A stretch of DNA of 6,257 bases, from contig CALGZD010000145.1 in assembly GCA_937934635.1 (NCBI GenBank), positions 1 through 6,257 of the forward strand, written 5' to 3'. The DNA is from an uncultured Deinococcales bacterium (lineage in GTDB: Bacteria > Deinococcota > Deinococci > Deinococcales > Trueperaceae). A program made the position numbers and the translations under genes. Positions 1 through 5,257 of the stretch are shown in pieces; the stretch's first letter is position 1, and every line of letters begins with the position of its first letter. The notes under the pieces were generated by a model that was not told the DNA's origin, made no database searches, and was given only the letters and a program-made list of their open reading frames with translations.

Positions 1-96
1 TGAGAATACAGTTCTTCCGAAATATATTAACATTTCTTCATTCTCGGATTACCTTTTGATACCTTTTTGCGTCTTACCAAGCTGTCAATATGCAAG

Positions 97-120
97 CAAC
101 ATTCTAGGCAACATTCTAGG
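97..120. repeat. 12-bp exact tandem duplication
   Basis: CAACATTCTAGG occurs twice in a row without mismatch. It is one of seven two-copy tandem duplications in the window and lies in non-coding sequence. Confidence 0.95.
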
Positions 121-164
121 ATGCCTTCAGATCTAGCTACGGTAGTTACTTGCTGTATGCAATA

Positions 165-173
165 CAAATGGGC
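165..173 (+). repeat. Left copy of 9-bp direct repeat, putative target-site duplication
   Basis: CAAATGGGC directly abuts the left inverted repeat of the putative miniature element and is repeated exactly at 321-329. Identity stops at both edges of the 9-mer (A versus C before it, G versus A after it), as expected for a target-site duplication. Confidence 0.75.
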
Positions 174-320
174 GTGTGCGTCCCATCCAAGGTTGGAAAG
201 AGAGTTAATGCAAATAGAAGTTTTTTCCCTTTTTGAAAAACTTCCAAGGTGCGTCCCTACTAGCGTTGAATATCAGATTATTTCTTTAGATATACGTTCA
301 ACCTTTAGCGGGACGCACCC
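174..320. mobile_element. Putative 147-bp MITE-like non-autonomous element
   Basis: The left end reads GTGTGCGTCCC (174-184). The right end, read on the minus strand, is GGGTGCGTCCC (320-310), matching 10 of 11. After four unmatched bases both ends share AAGGTTG (left 189-195, right 305-299), so the inverted repeat is about 24 bp with roughly 18 matches in two blocks. That is the usual layout of an insertion-sequence end, with an outer cleavage block and an inner transposase-binding block. Exact 9-bp direct repeats touch both outer ends. No transposase frame fits inside, so mobilisation would be in trans. A third copy of GTGCGTCCC at 249-257 also pairs with the right end, allowing a hairpin over 248-319. 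A 9-bp target duplication suits several families (IS1, the IS10/IS50 branch of IS4, the IS903 branch of IS5); I cannot choose among them. Confidence 0.7.
248..319 (+). repeat. Hairpin-capable inverted repeat inside the MITE-like element
   Basis: GGTGCGTCCC (248-257) pairs perfectly with GGGACGCACC (310-319). After a symmetric 7-base internal loop, GTTGAA (265-270) pairs with TTCAAC (297-302), and TATC (271-274) can pair with GATA (289-292). There is no T-run after it, so it is not an intrinsic terminator. It lies about 75 bp before the start of the secreted-protein gene and could form in a read-through transcript. Confidence 0.7.
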
Positions 321-329
321 CAAATGGGC
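321..329 (+). repeat. Right copy of 9-bp direct repeat, putative target-site duplication
   Basis: CAAATGGGC directly follows the right inverted repeat and is identical to 165-173. Removing 174-329 would restore a single uninterrupted copy, a plausible empty site. Confidence 0.75.
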
Positions 330-345
330 AAATGGATGCTAAGCT

Positions 346-373
346 TTGACTTTTTTAACGATTGAAGCAAAAT
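346..373 (+). promoter_or_regulatory. Weak sigma70-like promoter candidate for the secreted-protein gene
   Basis: TTGACT (346-351) resembles a -35 box. After 16 bases comes CAAAAT (368-373), matching 4 of 6 -10 positions. Transcription would start near 380, leaving a leader of about 15 nt before the ATG at 395. The match is modest and in AT-rich DNA could be chance. Confidence 0.3.
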
Positions 374-394
374 TGGTGTGATACCCTTCAAGGT

Positions 395-2374
395 ATGTGG
401 CTAGGAGGCTGTAAGTTTAAAGTTGTAGAGGCTATAACGTGTAAAAAATCGTTATTTCTTTTATGTCTAACTTTGTTTTTAAGCAGCTCTTTTGCACCAA
501 TAAGTGCACAAGCTACAGATGTGCAATCTTTAGAAACATCAACGTCTACAGCACACGATGCAGCAGTTGCCATGGGACTGTTACCTTTTAGCATCGCAAG
601 TATGAAAACTGAGGCAGTGGTTTTGACTGATGAATTAGTCAATACTACTGCACCTACTTCAGCACCTACCTCACAGCAGACACAACAGATAATGGGTAGA
701 TCAGCTTTTGCTAGCCCTGATTTGGTTGCCTCTCAAAAGCTAAGCAGCAATGACCTCTTGAAGAAAGTCGTACAACCACCTACACGCCAAGACTTTCAGC
801 TCAATGGTTCAGTTGCCTACTTAGGAAGTTCAAGAAGTGCTGTAGTAGAAAACTTTGGTATTCCGGAAGCACCTGATTTTTATGATGTTGAAAAGCTCAT
901 TTTTGACCAGAATGGTTATCTAGTTGCACAAAAGACCTATTACAACCCTGAAGATATACCTGAAGTTGTTATAGAGCGAACAGGAAATTGGTTTAGTAGA
1001 TTGTTTCGCAGGTCAAATAATCAGGTTAAAGAAGTTTTAAGTAGTGATGCTGCCGTAGAGTACCGTTCTAAAGTAGAGTACCGTCTTAAAATAGAAGGCT
1101 GCTATGGTTTAGATATTGATTTTGTTGCCAATGGTTTTGATTGCTTTGATGAAGAAAACCGTGTCCTGTACGTACAAGAGTGGAGTCCTGAAGGTAAGCT
1201 TATAAAAAAAGATAGTTACCAACTGCACCCTGAGGGTGTTTGGATAGATTTACATCTTCAAGAAGACTTTATAAATAACACCCGAATCGAACGACACTAC
1301 GATGTATCTGCTAATTTGGTGGAATTCAAACGCTTTGATAACTTGGCAGATGCTGCGACGCCCACAGAACATATACGCTTTTTTTACAATGAAAGCGGTC
1401 AAAGAACTACGGAAGCTGTGCTAAACCGTGCTGGCAGGGCAGTGGCCTGTAAATTTTTAATTTATGGTCCTTTTGATACGTTGGAGTTAATCAACCACTA
1501 TAGTGTTCGTGACTTGAATCAAAGTAGTACTAACGACATTGTTGATGAGGAAACACAATTTGTTTTTCGTTCACCCCTTACTGAGCAAAGTTATACCTGT
1601 GAGAAGGAAATACCAAGTATCTTAAAACCAGAACGAAGTAGTGTTATGGAGTATGGCTGGTTGTACGATGCTAATGATCAGCTTGCGGGACGCCGTAAAC
1701 AAGAGATAAGCCACTATGATGCTAAGGGTAATTTAGAAGAACGGACTATTTTTCTTTATGCAGATGATGTGCCGACTACCTTAGTAGCCATTAATAAATA
1801 CGATGCTAGGGGACAGGCTCGAGCCGCAATCAATTTTGAGTATGACGGTAGGGGTAGGCTTGTGAAAGAAGAACGTTGGGACTACGGTACTAATGGTGCT
1901 AATGAGGCAGGGAGGCTGCTCGAGCAAAGTAACTATGAATATCAAGGTCGAGAGCAGATTCTTCTAGAAAAAACCACAGAAGACTACGAACACAGCCGAA
2001 GCAAATCTATACAATACTTCGATGAAGCAGGAAACGTTATTAGAGAACAGCGATTTGAACTGTTTAACCGATTTGGTATATTAAACAACTTTTTTCGTAA
2101 GAAGTCAGACGTATCCAAAAGTTATACAGGGCGCAGCTTTGTTCGAGAAGTGCAAGCAGAGAATGGCAATATGCAGACACACGAACACTTCGTTTATCGC
2201 TATGATTATGCAGAAAATAGCAATACTATCCTCAATTGGATTCAACGAGATGAAGGAAGCTATGTAGATAAGTTTGATAAGAGCTATCCTGAAGTTCACC
2301 ATACAACTGCAAGGCGTATTTGTTATTACGTAGACGGTATGAGCGATCTTATATGTAATTCTCCTTTTGATTGA
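395..2374 (+). CDS. Secreted YD-repeat-like protein of unknown function
   Basis: Using the ATG at 395 the product is 659 aa. Residues 1-40 form a signal peptide: a basic stretch (KFK...CKK), a hydrophobic core LFLLCLTLFL, then ISAQA with likely signal peptidase I cleavage before TD. There is no lipobox Cys, no later membrane segment and no sorting signal, so it is probably exported and soluble or surface-associated. A Ser/Thr/Ala-rich linker (about 41-110) precedes a body with repeated motifs of the form Y-D-x-x-G-x-L: FDQNGYLV (~170), FYNESGQ (~330), YDAKGNL (~441), YDARGQ (~469), YDGRGRL (~483), YFDEAGNV (~541). This resembles degenerate YD/RHS or YwqK-like beta-strand repeats. The mature part has six Cys (236, 250, 352, 402, 643, 654), compatible with disulfides. 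A TTG at 362 would add 11 residues but has no binding site; the ATG at 395 has only AAGG one base away, so the start is uncertain. I do not recognise a specific family, and the downstream sugar operon gives no clear link. Confidence 0.85.
   Translation: MWLGGCKFKVVEAITCKKSLFLLCLTLFLSSSFAPISAQATDVQSLETSTSTAHDAAVAMGLLPFSIASMKTEAVVLTDELVNTTAPTSAPTSQQTQQIMGRSAFASPDLVASQKLSSNDLLKKVVQPPTRQDFQLNGSVAYLGSSRSAVVENFGIPEAPDFYDVEKLIFDQNGYLVAQKTYYNPEDIPEVVIERTGNWFSRLFRRSNNQVKEVLSSDAAVEYRSKVEYRLKIEGCYGLDIDFVANGFDCFDEENRVLYVQEWSPEGKLIKKDSYQLHPEGVWIDLHLQEDFINNTRIERHYDVSANLVEFKRFDNLADAATPTEHIRFFYNESGQRTTEAVLNRAGRAVACKFLIYGPFDTLELINHYSVRDLNQSSTNDIVDEETQFVFRSPLTEQSYTCEKEIPSILKPERSSVMEYGWLYDANDQLAGRRKQEISHYDAKGNLEERTIFLYADDVPTTLVAINKYDARGQARAAINFEYDGRGRLVKEERWDYGTNGANEAGRLLEQSNYEYQGREQILLEKTTEDYEHSRSKSIQYFDEAGNVIREQRFELFNRFGILNNFFRKKSDVSKSYTGRSFVREVQAENGNMQTHEHFVYRYDYAENSNTILNWIQRDEGSYVDKFDKSYPEVHHTTARRICYYVDGMSDLICNSPFD
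650..673 (+). repeat. 12-bp tandem duplication coding APTS-APTS
   Basis: GCACCTACTTCA is followed directly by GCACCTACCTCA (11 of 12 identical). The unit is in frame and encodes two copies of Ala-Pro-Thr-Ser (the second unit begins the second APTS) in the low-complexity linker after the signal peptide. Confidence 0.85.
1055..1090 (+). repeat. 18-bp in-frame tandem duplication coding VEYRSK-VEYRLK
   Basis: GTAGAGTACCGTTCTAAA is followed by GTAGAGTACCGTCTTAAA (16 of 18 identical). The duplication adds six residues to the secreted protein without changing frame. The two mismatches suggest it is older than the exact duplications elsewhere in the window. Confidence 0.9.
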
Positions 2375-2391
2375 GTTGCTTAGATGGAGTG

Positions 2392-2462
2392 CTTCTAGTA
2401 CCACTTGCTCATTTTTGTACTACACCAATCCGTTTATAAAGATTGGGGGAGTGTACTAAAAG
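2392..2462. repeat. Nested inverted repeat downstream of the secreted-protein gene
   Basis: CTTCTAGTAC (2392-2401) pairs with GTACTAAAAG (2453-2462) at 9 of 10 positions. Inside it CCAATC (2425-2430) pairs perfectly with GATTGG (2441-2446) around a 10-nt loop. A competing outer pairing uses GTAC at 2417-2420 with GTAC at 2453-2456, extended by TTTT (2412-2415) with AAAA (2458-2461). Neither strand has a T-run after the stem, so termination by this hairpin is doubtful. It may instead be a remnant of a small repeat element. Confidence 0.55.
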
Positions 2463-2484
2463 TCGGTTGAGTTTTAAAAAATTA

Positions 2485-2570
2485 TGTCATTCTGAATGTA
2501 GCGTGGCGGAATGAAGAATCCCGTTTTTTACGTGTGTGACGGAGATTCTTCGCTAGCGCTCAGAATGACA
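2485..2570. repeat. Dispersed-type intergenic palindrome (TGTCATTCTGA / GAAGAATC)
   Basis: TGTCATTCTGA (2485-2495) is the exact reverse complement of 2560-2570. GAAGAATC (2513-2520) is the exact reverse complement of 2544-2551, and CCG/CGG extends it with one bulged A. The loop is about 16 nt. The less paired middle of the left arm (AATGTAGCGTGGCGGAAT) has diverged from the right arm, which read in reverse gives GCGCTAGCGAAGAATC. The motif TGTCATTCTGA-GCG-x-AGCGAAGAATC is familiar to me as a dispersed repeat in intergenic regions of many unrelated bacteria. TTA flanks both ends (2482-2484, 2571-2573), too short to call a target duplication. Confidence 0.75.
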
Positions 2571-2626
2571 TTAAACTTCCAAATAAACAAATTGATAATT
2601 CCTCAATCGACGTTTAGGGATATCTT

Positions 2627-2648
2627 CAAAGATTGACAAAGATTGACA
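2627..2648 (+). repeat. 10-bp tandem duplication creating two TTGACA boxes
   Basis: CAAAGATTGA occurs twice (2627-2636, 2637-2646) followed by CA, so TTGACA appears at 2633-2638 and 2643-2648. Only the second is suitably placed for the -10 candidate downstream. Confidence 0.9.
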
Positions 2649-2670
2649 TTGTGCTAATTTTTAGCATAAA
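2643..2670 (+). promoter_or_regulatory. Probable sigma70-type promoter of the lacI-permease operon
   Basis: TTGACA (2643-2648) is a perfect -35 box. After 16 bases CATAAA (2665-2670) matches 4 of 6 -10 positions. Transcription would start near 2677, giving a leader of about 130 nt before the regulator ATG at 2808, with the doubled palindrome at 2734-2760 inside it. The spacer contains the palindrome TGCTAA-TTT-TTAGCA (2652-2666), which overlaps the promoter core and would suit a repressor. Confidence 0.5.
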
Positions 2671-2682
2671 CTATAAGAACTT

Positions 2683-2720
2683 AAACGTTCAAAGAAAGTC
2701 GTTTTTTAATTTTTCTTTTC
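2683..2720 (+). terminator. Weak hairpin plus T-rich tract in the leader (possible attenuator)
   Basis: AAACG (2683-2687) pairs with CGTTT (2700-2704), and TTC (2688-2690) can pair with GAA (2694-2696) with a 3-nt bulge. A T-rich stretch follows directly to 2720. The stem is short and GC-poor, so it is at best a leaky terminator in the transcript leader ahead of the regulator gene. Confidence 0.2.
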
Positions 2721-2733
2721 CTATGCCATTTAG

Positions 2734-2760
2734 CTAATACGTATTACTAATACGTATTAG
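2734..2760. promoter_or_regulatory. Doubled palindromic operator candidate for the LacI-family regulator
   Basis: The 12-bp perfect palindrome TAATACGTATTA occurs at 2735-2746 and again at 2748-2759. Together with flanking C and G they form a 27-bp palindrome broken only by its central base. A symmetric site with a central CG step is typical of LacI-family operators, where the hinge helices open the central CpG. The site ends 47 bp before the regulator ATG and lies downstream of the predicted promoter, so autoregulation of the operon by blocking elongation or a nearer promoter is the likely role. Centre-to-centre spacing is 13 bp, so two dimers could hardly bind side by side on one face. Confidence 0.7.
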
Positions 2761-2807
2761 TGCCTAAAAGACTAATTTGGTGTGTTTGTAGAGAATCTAA
2801 TGCTAGT

Positions 2808-3899
2808 ATGAAGCGAAAATCATCTGTTACCCAAAAACAAGTTGCTAAAGAAGCAGGTGTGTCTCAAACTGCTGTCTCACTGATTTTCAATGGCGATACT
2901 ACTATTCGCATCAATGAAGATACGCGTAAACACGTTTTAGATATTGCAGAACAGATGGGCTATGTACCACAAGCAGCAGCTCGGAGTTTAGTCCAAGGAC
3001 ATAGTAATAATCTTGCACTTGTGCTCTTAAGACCTCACCGCCAAGTCTTTAACGACCCTTATATTCCAAATATTATTACTGGTTTTTCTGAAGTTGCTAG
3101 ACAAGCTGGCTTTCGGATTGTTGTAGAACACATTGATGACCTCGCTCGCTTGTCAGTTATTCGAACAATGCTCAAAGGCGGTGAGGTTGCAGGGATTGTC
3201 TTGAGTGGCACGATTGGTTCACACGAACTTACAACACAATTGACGCAAGAAGGTCATGCTATTGTTGCCTTAGATTCAAGTGCAGGACCCAGTTTGTCGA
3301 GTGTTGCTATTGATCACCTTGCTGGTGTTGATACCTTAGCCAAACATCTTGTAGGTATTGGTTACAGACGGATTGCCTGTATTACCTATGCGAGTCTACA
3401 AGAATCACATATACAAAAGCGTCTTAAGGCATATCAGAATGTTTTAAAACAAAACAATTGTGATGATGAGCGAGAGCTCATTCGCTACGGTAACTATGAC
3501 CCACAGAGTGGTTATATTGCCATGAAAGAACTCCTCAATCTAAAAAAACAACCTGAAGCCGTTTATTGTATGAATGATCTCATGGCTATGGGTGCAATGG
3601 CTGCTATCAGAGAAGCTGGATTGAGTATTCCTGATGATATTGCCATTGTTGGCTATGACGACATGCGTTTTGCAGCTTTTACTGCACCAGCACTTACAAC
3701 GATGCAATCACCAGAAATAGAACAAGGTCGAAAAGCTGCAAGTACTTTAATAGCAAATTTGAAAGCTGCATCACCGATACAAGAAATTCAGTATTTAAAC
3801 CCTGAATTAGTTATTCGTGAGTCTTGTGGTTGGCAGAAGGAAAGAAAAAAAATGACCCACACTGTCAGTCAACCAATACTGTCAGTCAACCAATATTAG
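2808..3899 (+). CDS. LacI-family sugar-responsive transcriptional regulator
   Basis: The 363-aa product starts at the ATG at 2808, placing the helix-turn-helix at residues 7-29 (VTQKQVAKEAGVS, then QTAVSLIFNG), the usual distance from a LacI-family N-terminus. A GTG at 2760 would add 16 residues unlike the family and overlap the operator. The hinge helix is PQAAARSL (54-61). The sugar-binding core runs from about 67 to 340, with recognisable segments such as the D156...VAIDH170 region and NDLMAMGAMAAIREAG (256-271), then VGYDD (281-285) and PALTTM (294-299). It would bind the palindromes just upstream and release or tighten on a sugar or sugar phosphate; the ligand cannot be read from sequence. 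The binding site ahead of the ATG is poor (GAGA, 13 nt away). The last residues are altered by a 17-bp tandem duplication, which lies beyond the folded core. Confidence 0.95.
   Translation: MKRKSSVTQKQVAKEAGVSQTAVSLIFNGDTTIRINEDTRKHVLDIAEQMGYVPQAAARSLVQGHSNNLALVLLRPHRQVFNDPYIPNIITGFSEVARQAGFRIVVEHIDDLARLSVIRTMLKGGEVAGIVLSGTIGSHELTTQLTQEGHAIVALDSSAGPSLSSVAIDHLAGVDTLAKHLVGIGYRRIACITYASLQESHIQKRLKAYQNVLKQNNCDDERELIRYGNYDPQSGYIAMKELLNLKKQPEAVYCMNDLMAMGAMAAIREAGLSIPDDIAIVGYDDMRFAAFTAPALTTMQSPEIEQGRKAASTLIANLKAASPIQEIQYLNPELVIRESCGWQKERKKMTHTVSQPILSVNQY
3861..3894 (+). repeat. 17-bp exact tandem duplication at the 3' end of the regulator gene
   Basis: ACTGTCAGTCAACCAAT occurs twice without mismatch (3861-3877, 3878-3894). 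Because 17 is not a multiple of three, the second copy is read in another frame: the protein ends ...TVSQPI-LSVNQY with TAG at 3897. With a single copy the frame would read ...TVSQPI-LVSSAS and stop at TAA 3914-3916. Confidence 0.95.
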
Positions 3900-3923
3900 T
3901 GAGTAGTGCAAGCTAATTAGTCT

Positions 3924-3932
3924 AAAGGAAGG
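3924..3932 (+). promoter_or_regulatory. Strong Shine-Dalgarno for the mini-ORF ahead of the MalF-like gene
   Basis: AAAGGAAGG lies 9 nt before the ATG at 3942. It is the strongest ribosome site in the spacer, yet it serves a 12-codon frame and not the permease ATG 44 nt away. Confidence 0.6.
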
Positions 3933-3941
3933 TGTTAGCAA

Positions 3942-3980
3942 ATGCGTTTTTGCAAAACAATAGAGGTTCAACAATTATGA
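3942..3980 (+). CDS. 12-codon leader mini-ORF overlapping the MalF-like start
   Basis: The frame encodes MRFCKTIEVQQL and ends with TGA at 3978-3980, overlapping the permease ATG (3977-3979) as ATGA. It has a strong Shine-Dalgarno at good spacing. The arrangement is that of a translational coupler: ribosomes finishing the short frame could restart on the permease, which has its own weaker site AGAGG (3962-3966) inside the mini-ORF. The peptide resembles nothing I know. It could instead be a chance frame. The alternative of starting the permease upstream at GTG 3932 is unlikely because that codon lies within the Shine-Dalgarno itself. Confidence 0.45.
   Translation: MRFCKTIEVQQL
3962..3966 (+). 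promoter_or_regulatory. Ribosome binding site deciding the MalF-like start
   Basis: AGAGG lies 10 nt before the ATG at 3977 and supports that start over the GTG at 3932, which would add 15 residues lacking any binding site. Confidence 0.55.
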
Positions 3981-5257
3981 GACAGCAAAGTCTAAGTATC
4001 AATCTTATTACTGTAGGTATGCTGTTACTCGTAGCTTCCTTGGTATGGTGGGCAATCTATTATGCTAAATCTGCGGAAGCTACCAGAGCATACAAAGGTG
4101 GCTTGGCTAGTCTGTCTGCTTGCGTTTTTGTCAATAATGCAACTTGTGATTCTTTAGAAACAGGCAACGAATACCCTTCTCCAGCAGAATTTTTAGCGGA
4201 TGAAGATGAAAACCTTAGAAGCTATGGGGTAGAGCTTTTAAGACCTAATGGGATATTAGCTTATCATCCTGCTATTTTTTGGTTATCGCTGATTTTTTTA
4301 GTTCTTGGTTCGCTTTTAGCCTTCTCTCGAAAAGATATGAATTTGGCAAGTTTTGCCAATAATGATTTATTTGTTGCCTATTTATTTATTATTCCAAGTC
4401 TGATAGGTTTTACGGTATTTTTCTTATATCCTGCTATTGGTGGTTTGCTTATAAGCTTGCACGAGTGGAATTTGTTGCGAGCACCAAAGTTTGTTGGCTT
4501 TGAGAATTTTCAAGATATTTTTACAGATAAACGCTTTTGGCGTTCTCTGAGAATTACGTTGTTATATGTGATTTTAAACATCCCTCTTCAAACTGTACTT
4601 GCCCTTATTCTAGCGACGATTATGGATAGATTTAGCAATACACTTTCTAGTGTTGTAAGAGGCTTGATGGTTTTGCCGTGGCTATTGCCACCTATTGTTG
4701 TTGGTCTACTGTGGCTTTGGATGCTTGATCCTCTTTTAGGTATCGTGAACGATTTTTTAAACTTTTTTGGTATTCCTGATCAGCCATTCCTTGGTTCACC
4801 CGATCAAGTTATTCCAGCTATTGCAGGTATTAATATTTGGCAATACACAGGTTATACAGCAATTCTATTTTTTGCAGGTTTGAAAACTATTCCAAAAGAT
4901 TTATATAAGGCTGCTGCTATAGATGGTGCCACGCCTTGGGTACAGTTTTGGCGAATTACTTTGCCACTACTAAGACCGATTATGCTGTTTGTATTAGTTA
5001 CGTCAATTATTGGTTCTTTTCAAGTGTTTGATACGATTGCGATTACCACTGGCGCTGGCGCTTCGGGTGGTGGTCCTGCTGGCTCGAGCCGTGTAATTCT
5101 TTTTTATATCTATAATGAAATGTTTAACAAAGGTTTTAAAATGGGTCCAGCTAGTGCCGCCTCCGTTGTACTCTTTTTCATTTTGATACTTGTTACACTT
5201 GTACAAGTCAGATTTCTAGGTAGTCGAAACAATGACCTTGCGGACTACGGAGCATAA
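3977..5257 (+). CDS. MalF-like sugar ABC transporter permease with N-terminal membrane hairpin
   Basis: The 426-aa product is an inner-membrane channel subunit of a carbohydrate importer (CUT1-type, MalF side). The usual six-helix permease core runs from about residue 131 to 412. Its cytoplasmic EAA loop for ATPase docking is at about 310-334 (KAAAIDGATPW, then FWRITLPLLRP), matching the family pattern A-x-x-D-G-A-x(8)-I-x-L-P. Ahead of the core are two extra segments, TM1 (about 7-29) and TM2 (about 97-116), enclosing an external loop of about 67 residues with the protein's only two Cys (49 and 57). Eight helices in total recalls E. coli MalF, but here the enlarged loop lies between helices 1 and 2. 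A Gly-rich stretch (359-369) sits in the last external loop. It follows the regulator by 77 bp and precedes the MalG-like partner by 14 bp. The transported sugar cannot be stated; no binding protein or ATPase gene is visible. Confidence 0.95.
   Translation: MRQQSLSINLITVGMLLLVASLVWWAIYYAKSAEATRAYKGGLASLSACVFVNNATCDSLETGNEYPSPAEFLADEDENLRSYGVELLRPNGILAYHPAIFWLSLIFLVLGSLLAFSRKDMNLASFANNDLFVAYLFIIPSLIGFTVFFLYPAIGGLLISLHEWNLLRAPKFVGFENFQDIFTDKRFWRSLRITLLYVILNIPLQTVLALILATIMDRFSNTLSSVVRGLMVLPWLLPPIVVGLLWLWMLDPLLGIVNDFLNFFGIPDQPFLGSPDQVIPAIAGINIWQYTGYTAILFFAGLKTIPKDLYKAAAIDGATPWVQFWRITLPLLRPIMLFVLVTSIIGSFQVFDTIAITTGAGASGGGPAGSSRVILFYIYNEMFNKGFKMGPASAASVVLFFILILVTLVQVRFLGSRNNDLADYGA

Larger units (their letters stand above)
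1..394. other. Gene-free spacer upstream of the secreted protein gene
   Basis: I see no supportable gene here. A 91-codon open frame from a TTG at 67 has no ribosome binding site, is unusually rich in Cys and His, and runs straight through a 12-bp tandem repeat and a small transposon-like element, so I treat it as chance. The stretch holds the tandem repeat at 97-120, an imperfect palindrome at 134-148 (TAGCTACGGTAGTTA), the putative miniature element at 174-320 with its flanking 9-bp repeats, and a weak promoter candidate at 346-373. The window begins with TGA, which could be the stop of an upstream gene, but nothing shows this. Confidence 0.6.
2375..2807. other. Repeat-rich intergenic region before the LacI-family gene
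   Basis: No gene is supported on either strand; the longest minus-strand frame here mostly overlaps the end of the secreted-protein gene. In order it holds an AT-flanked inverted repeat (2392-2462), a dispersed-type palindrome (2485-2570), a 10-bp tandem repeat that supplies TTGACA boxes (2627-2648), a promoter with a small palindrome in its spacer (2643-2670), a weak hairpin followed by a T-rich tract (2683-2720) and a doubled operator-like palindrome (2734-2760). I find no classical intrinsic terminator for the secreted-protein gene. Confidence 0.75.

Noticed and set aside
1..33. Minus-strand frame starting at 33 and open to the left edge (MLIYFGRTVFS)
   Set aside because: Only 11 codons are visible, the Shine-Dalgarno is weak and the TTGACA on that strand (88-83) has no well-spaced -10, so a divergent gene cannot be supported.
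67..342. A 91-codon plus-strand open frame from a TTG
   Set aside because: No ribosome site, odd composition rich in Cys and His, and it crosses a 12-bp tandem repeat and a whole MITE-like element; more than half of it exists only because of that insertion.
2105..2404. Minus-strand 99-codon frame over the end of the secreted-protein gene
   Set aside because: It is antisense to a well-supported coding region, with no ribosome site or recognisable motif.
2392..2462. Intrinsic terminator of the secreted-protein gene
   Set aside because: The hairpin is real but neither strand has a T-run after it; the only T-run lies within the 5' arm.
3913..3920. CTAATTAG palindrome between the regulator and the MalF-like gene as a second operator
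   Set aside because: It lacks the central ACGT core of the doubled palindrome upstream and is only 8 bp of AT-rich sequence.
3932..3976. Upstream GTG extension of the MalF-like permease
   Set aside because: The GTG is inside the Shine-Dalgarno AAAGGAAGG, and the added residues do not look like the start of a membrane protein of this family.
5003..5206. Minus-strand frames inside the two permease genes, including 5745-5966
   Set aside because: They are shadows of the strongly supported MalF-like and MalG-like frames.
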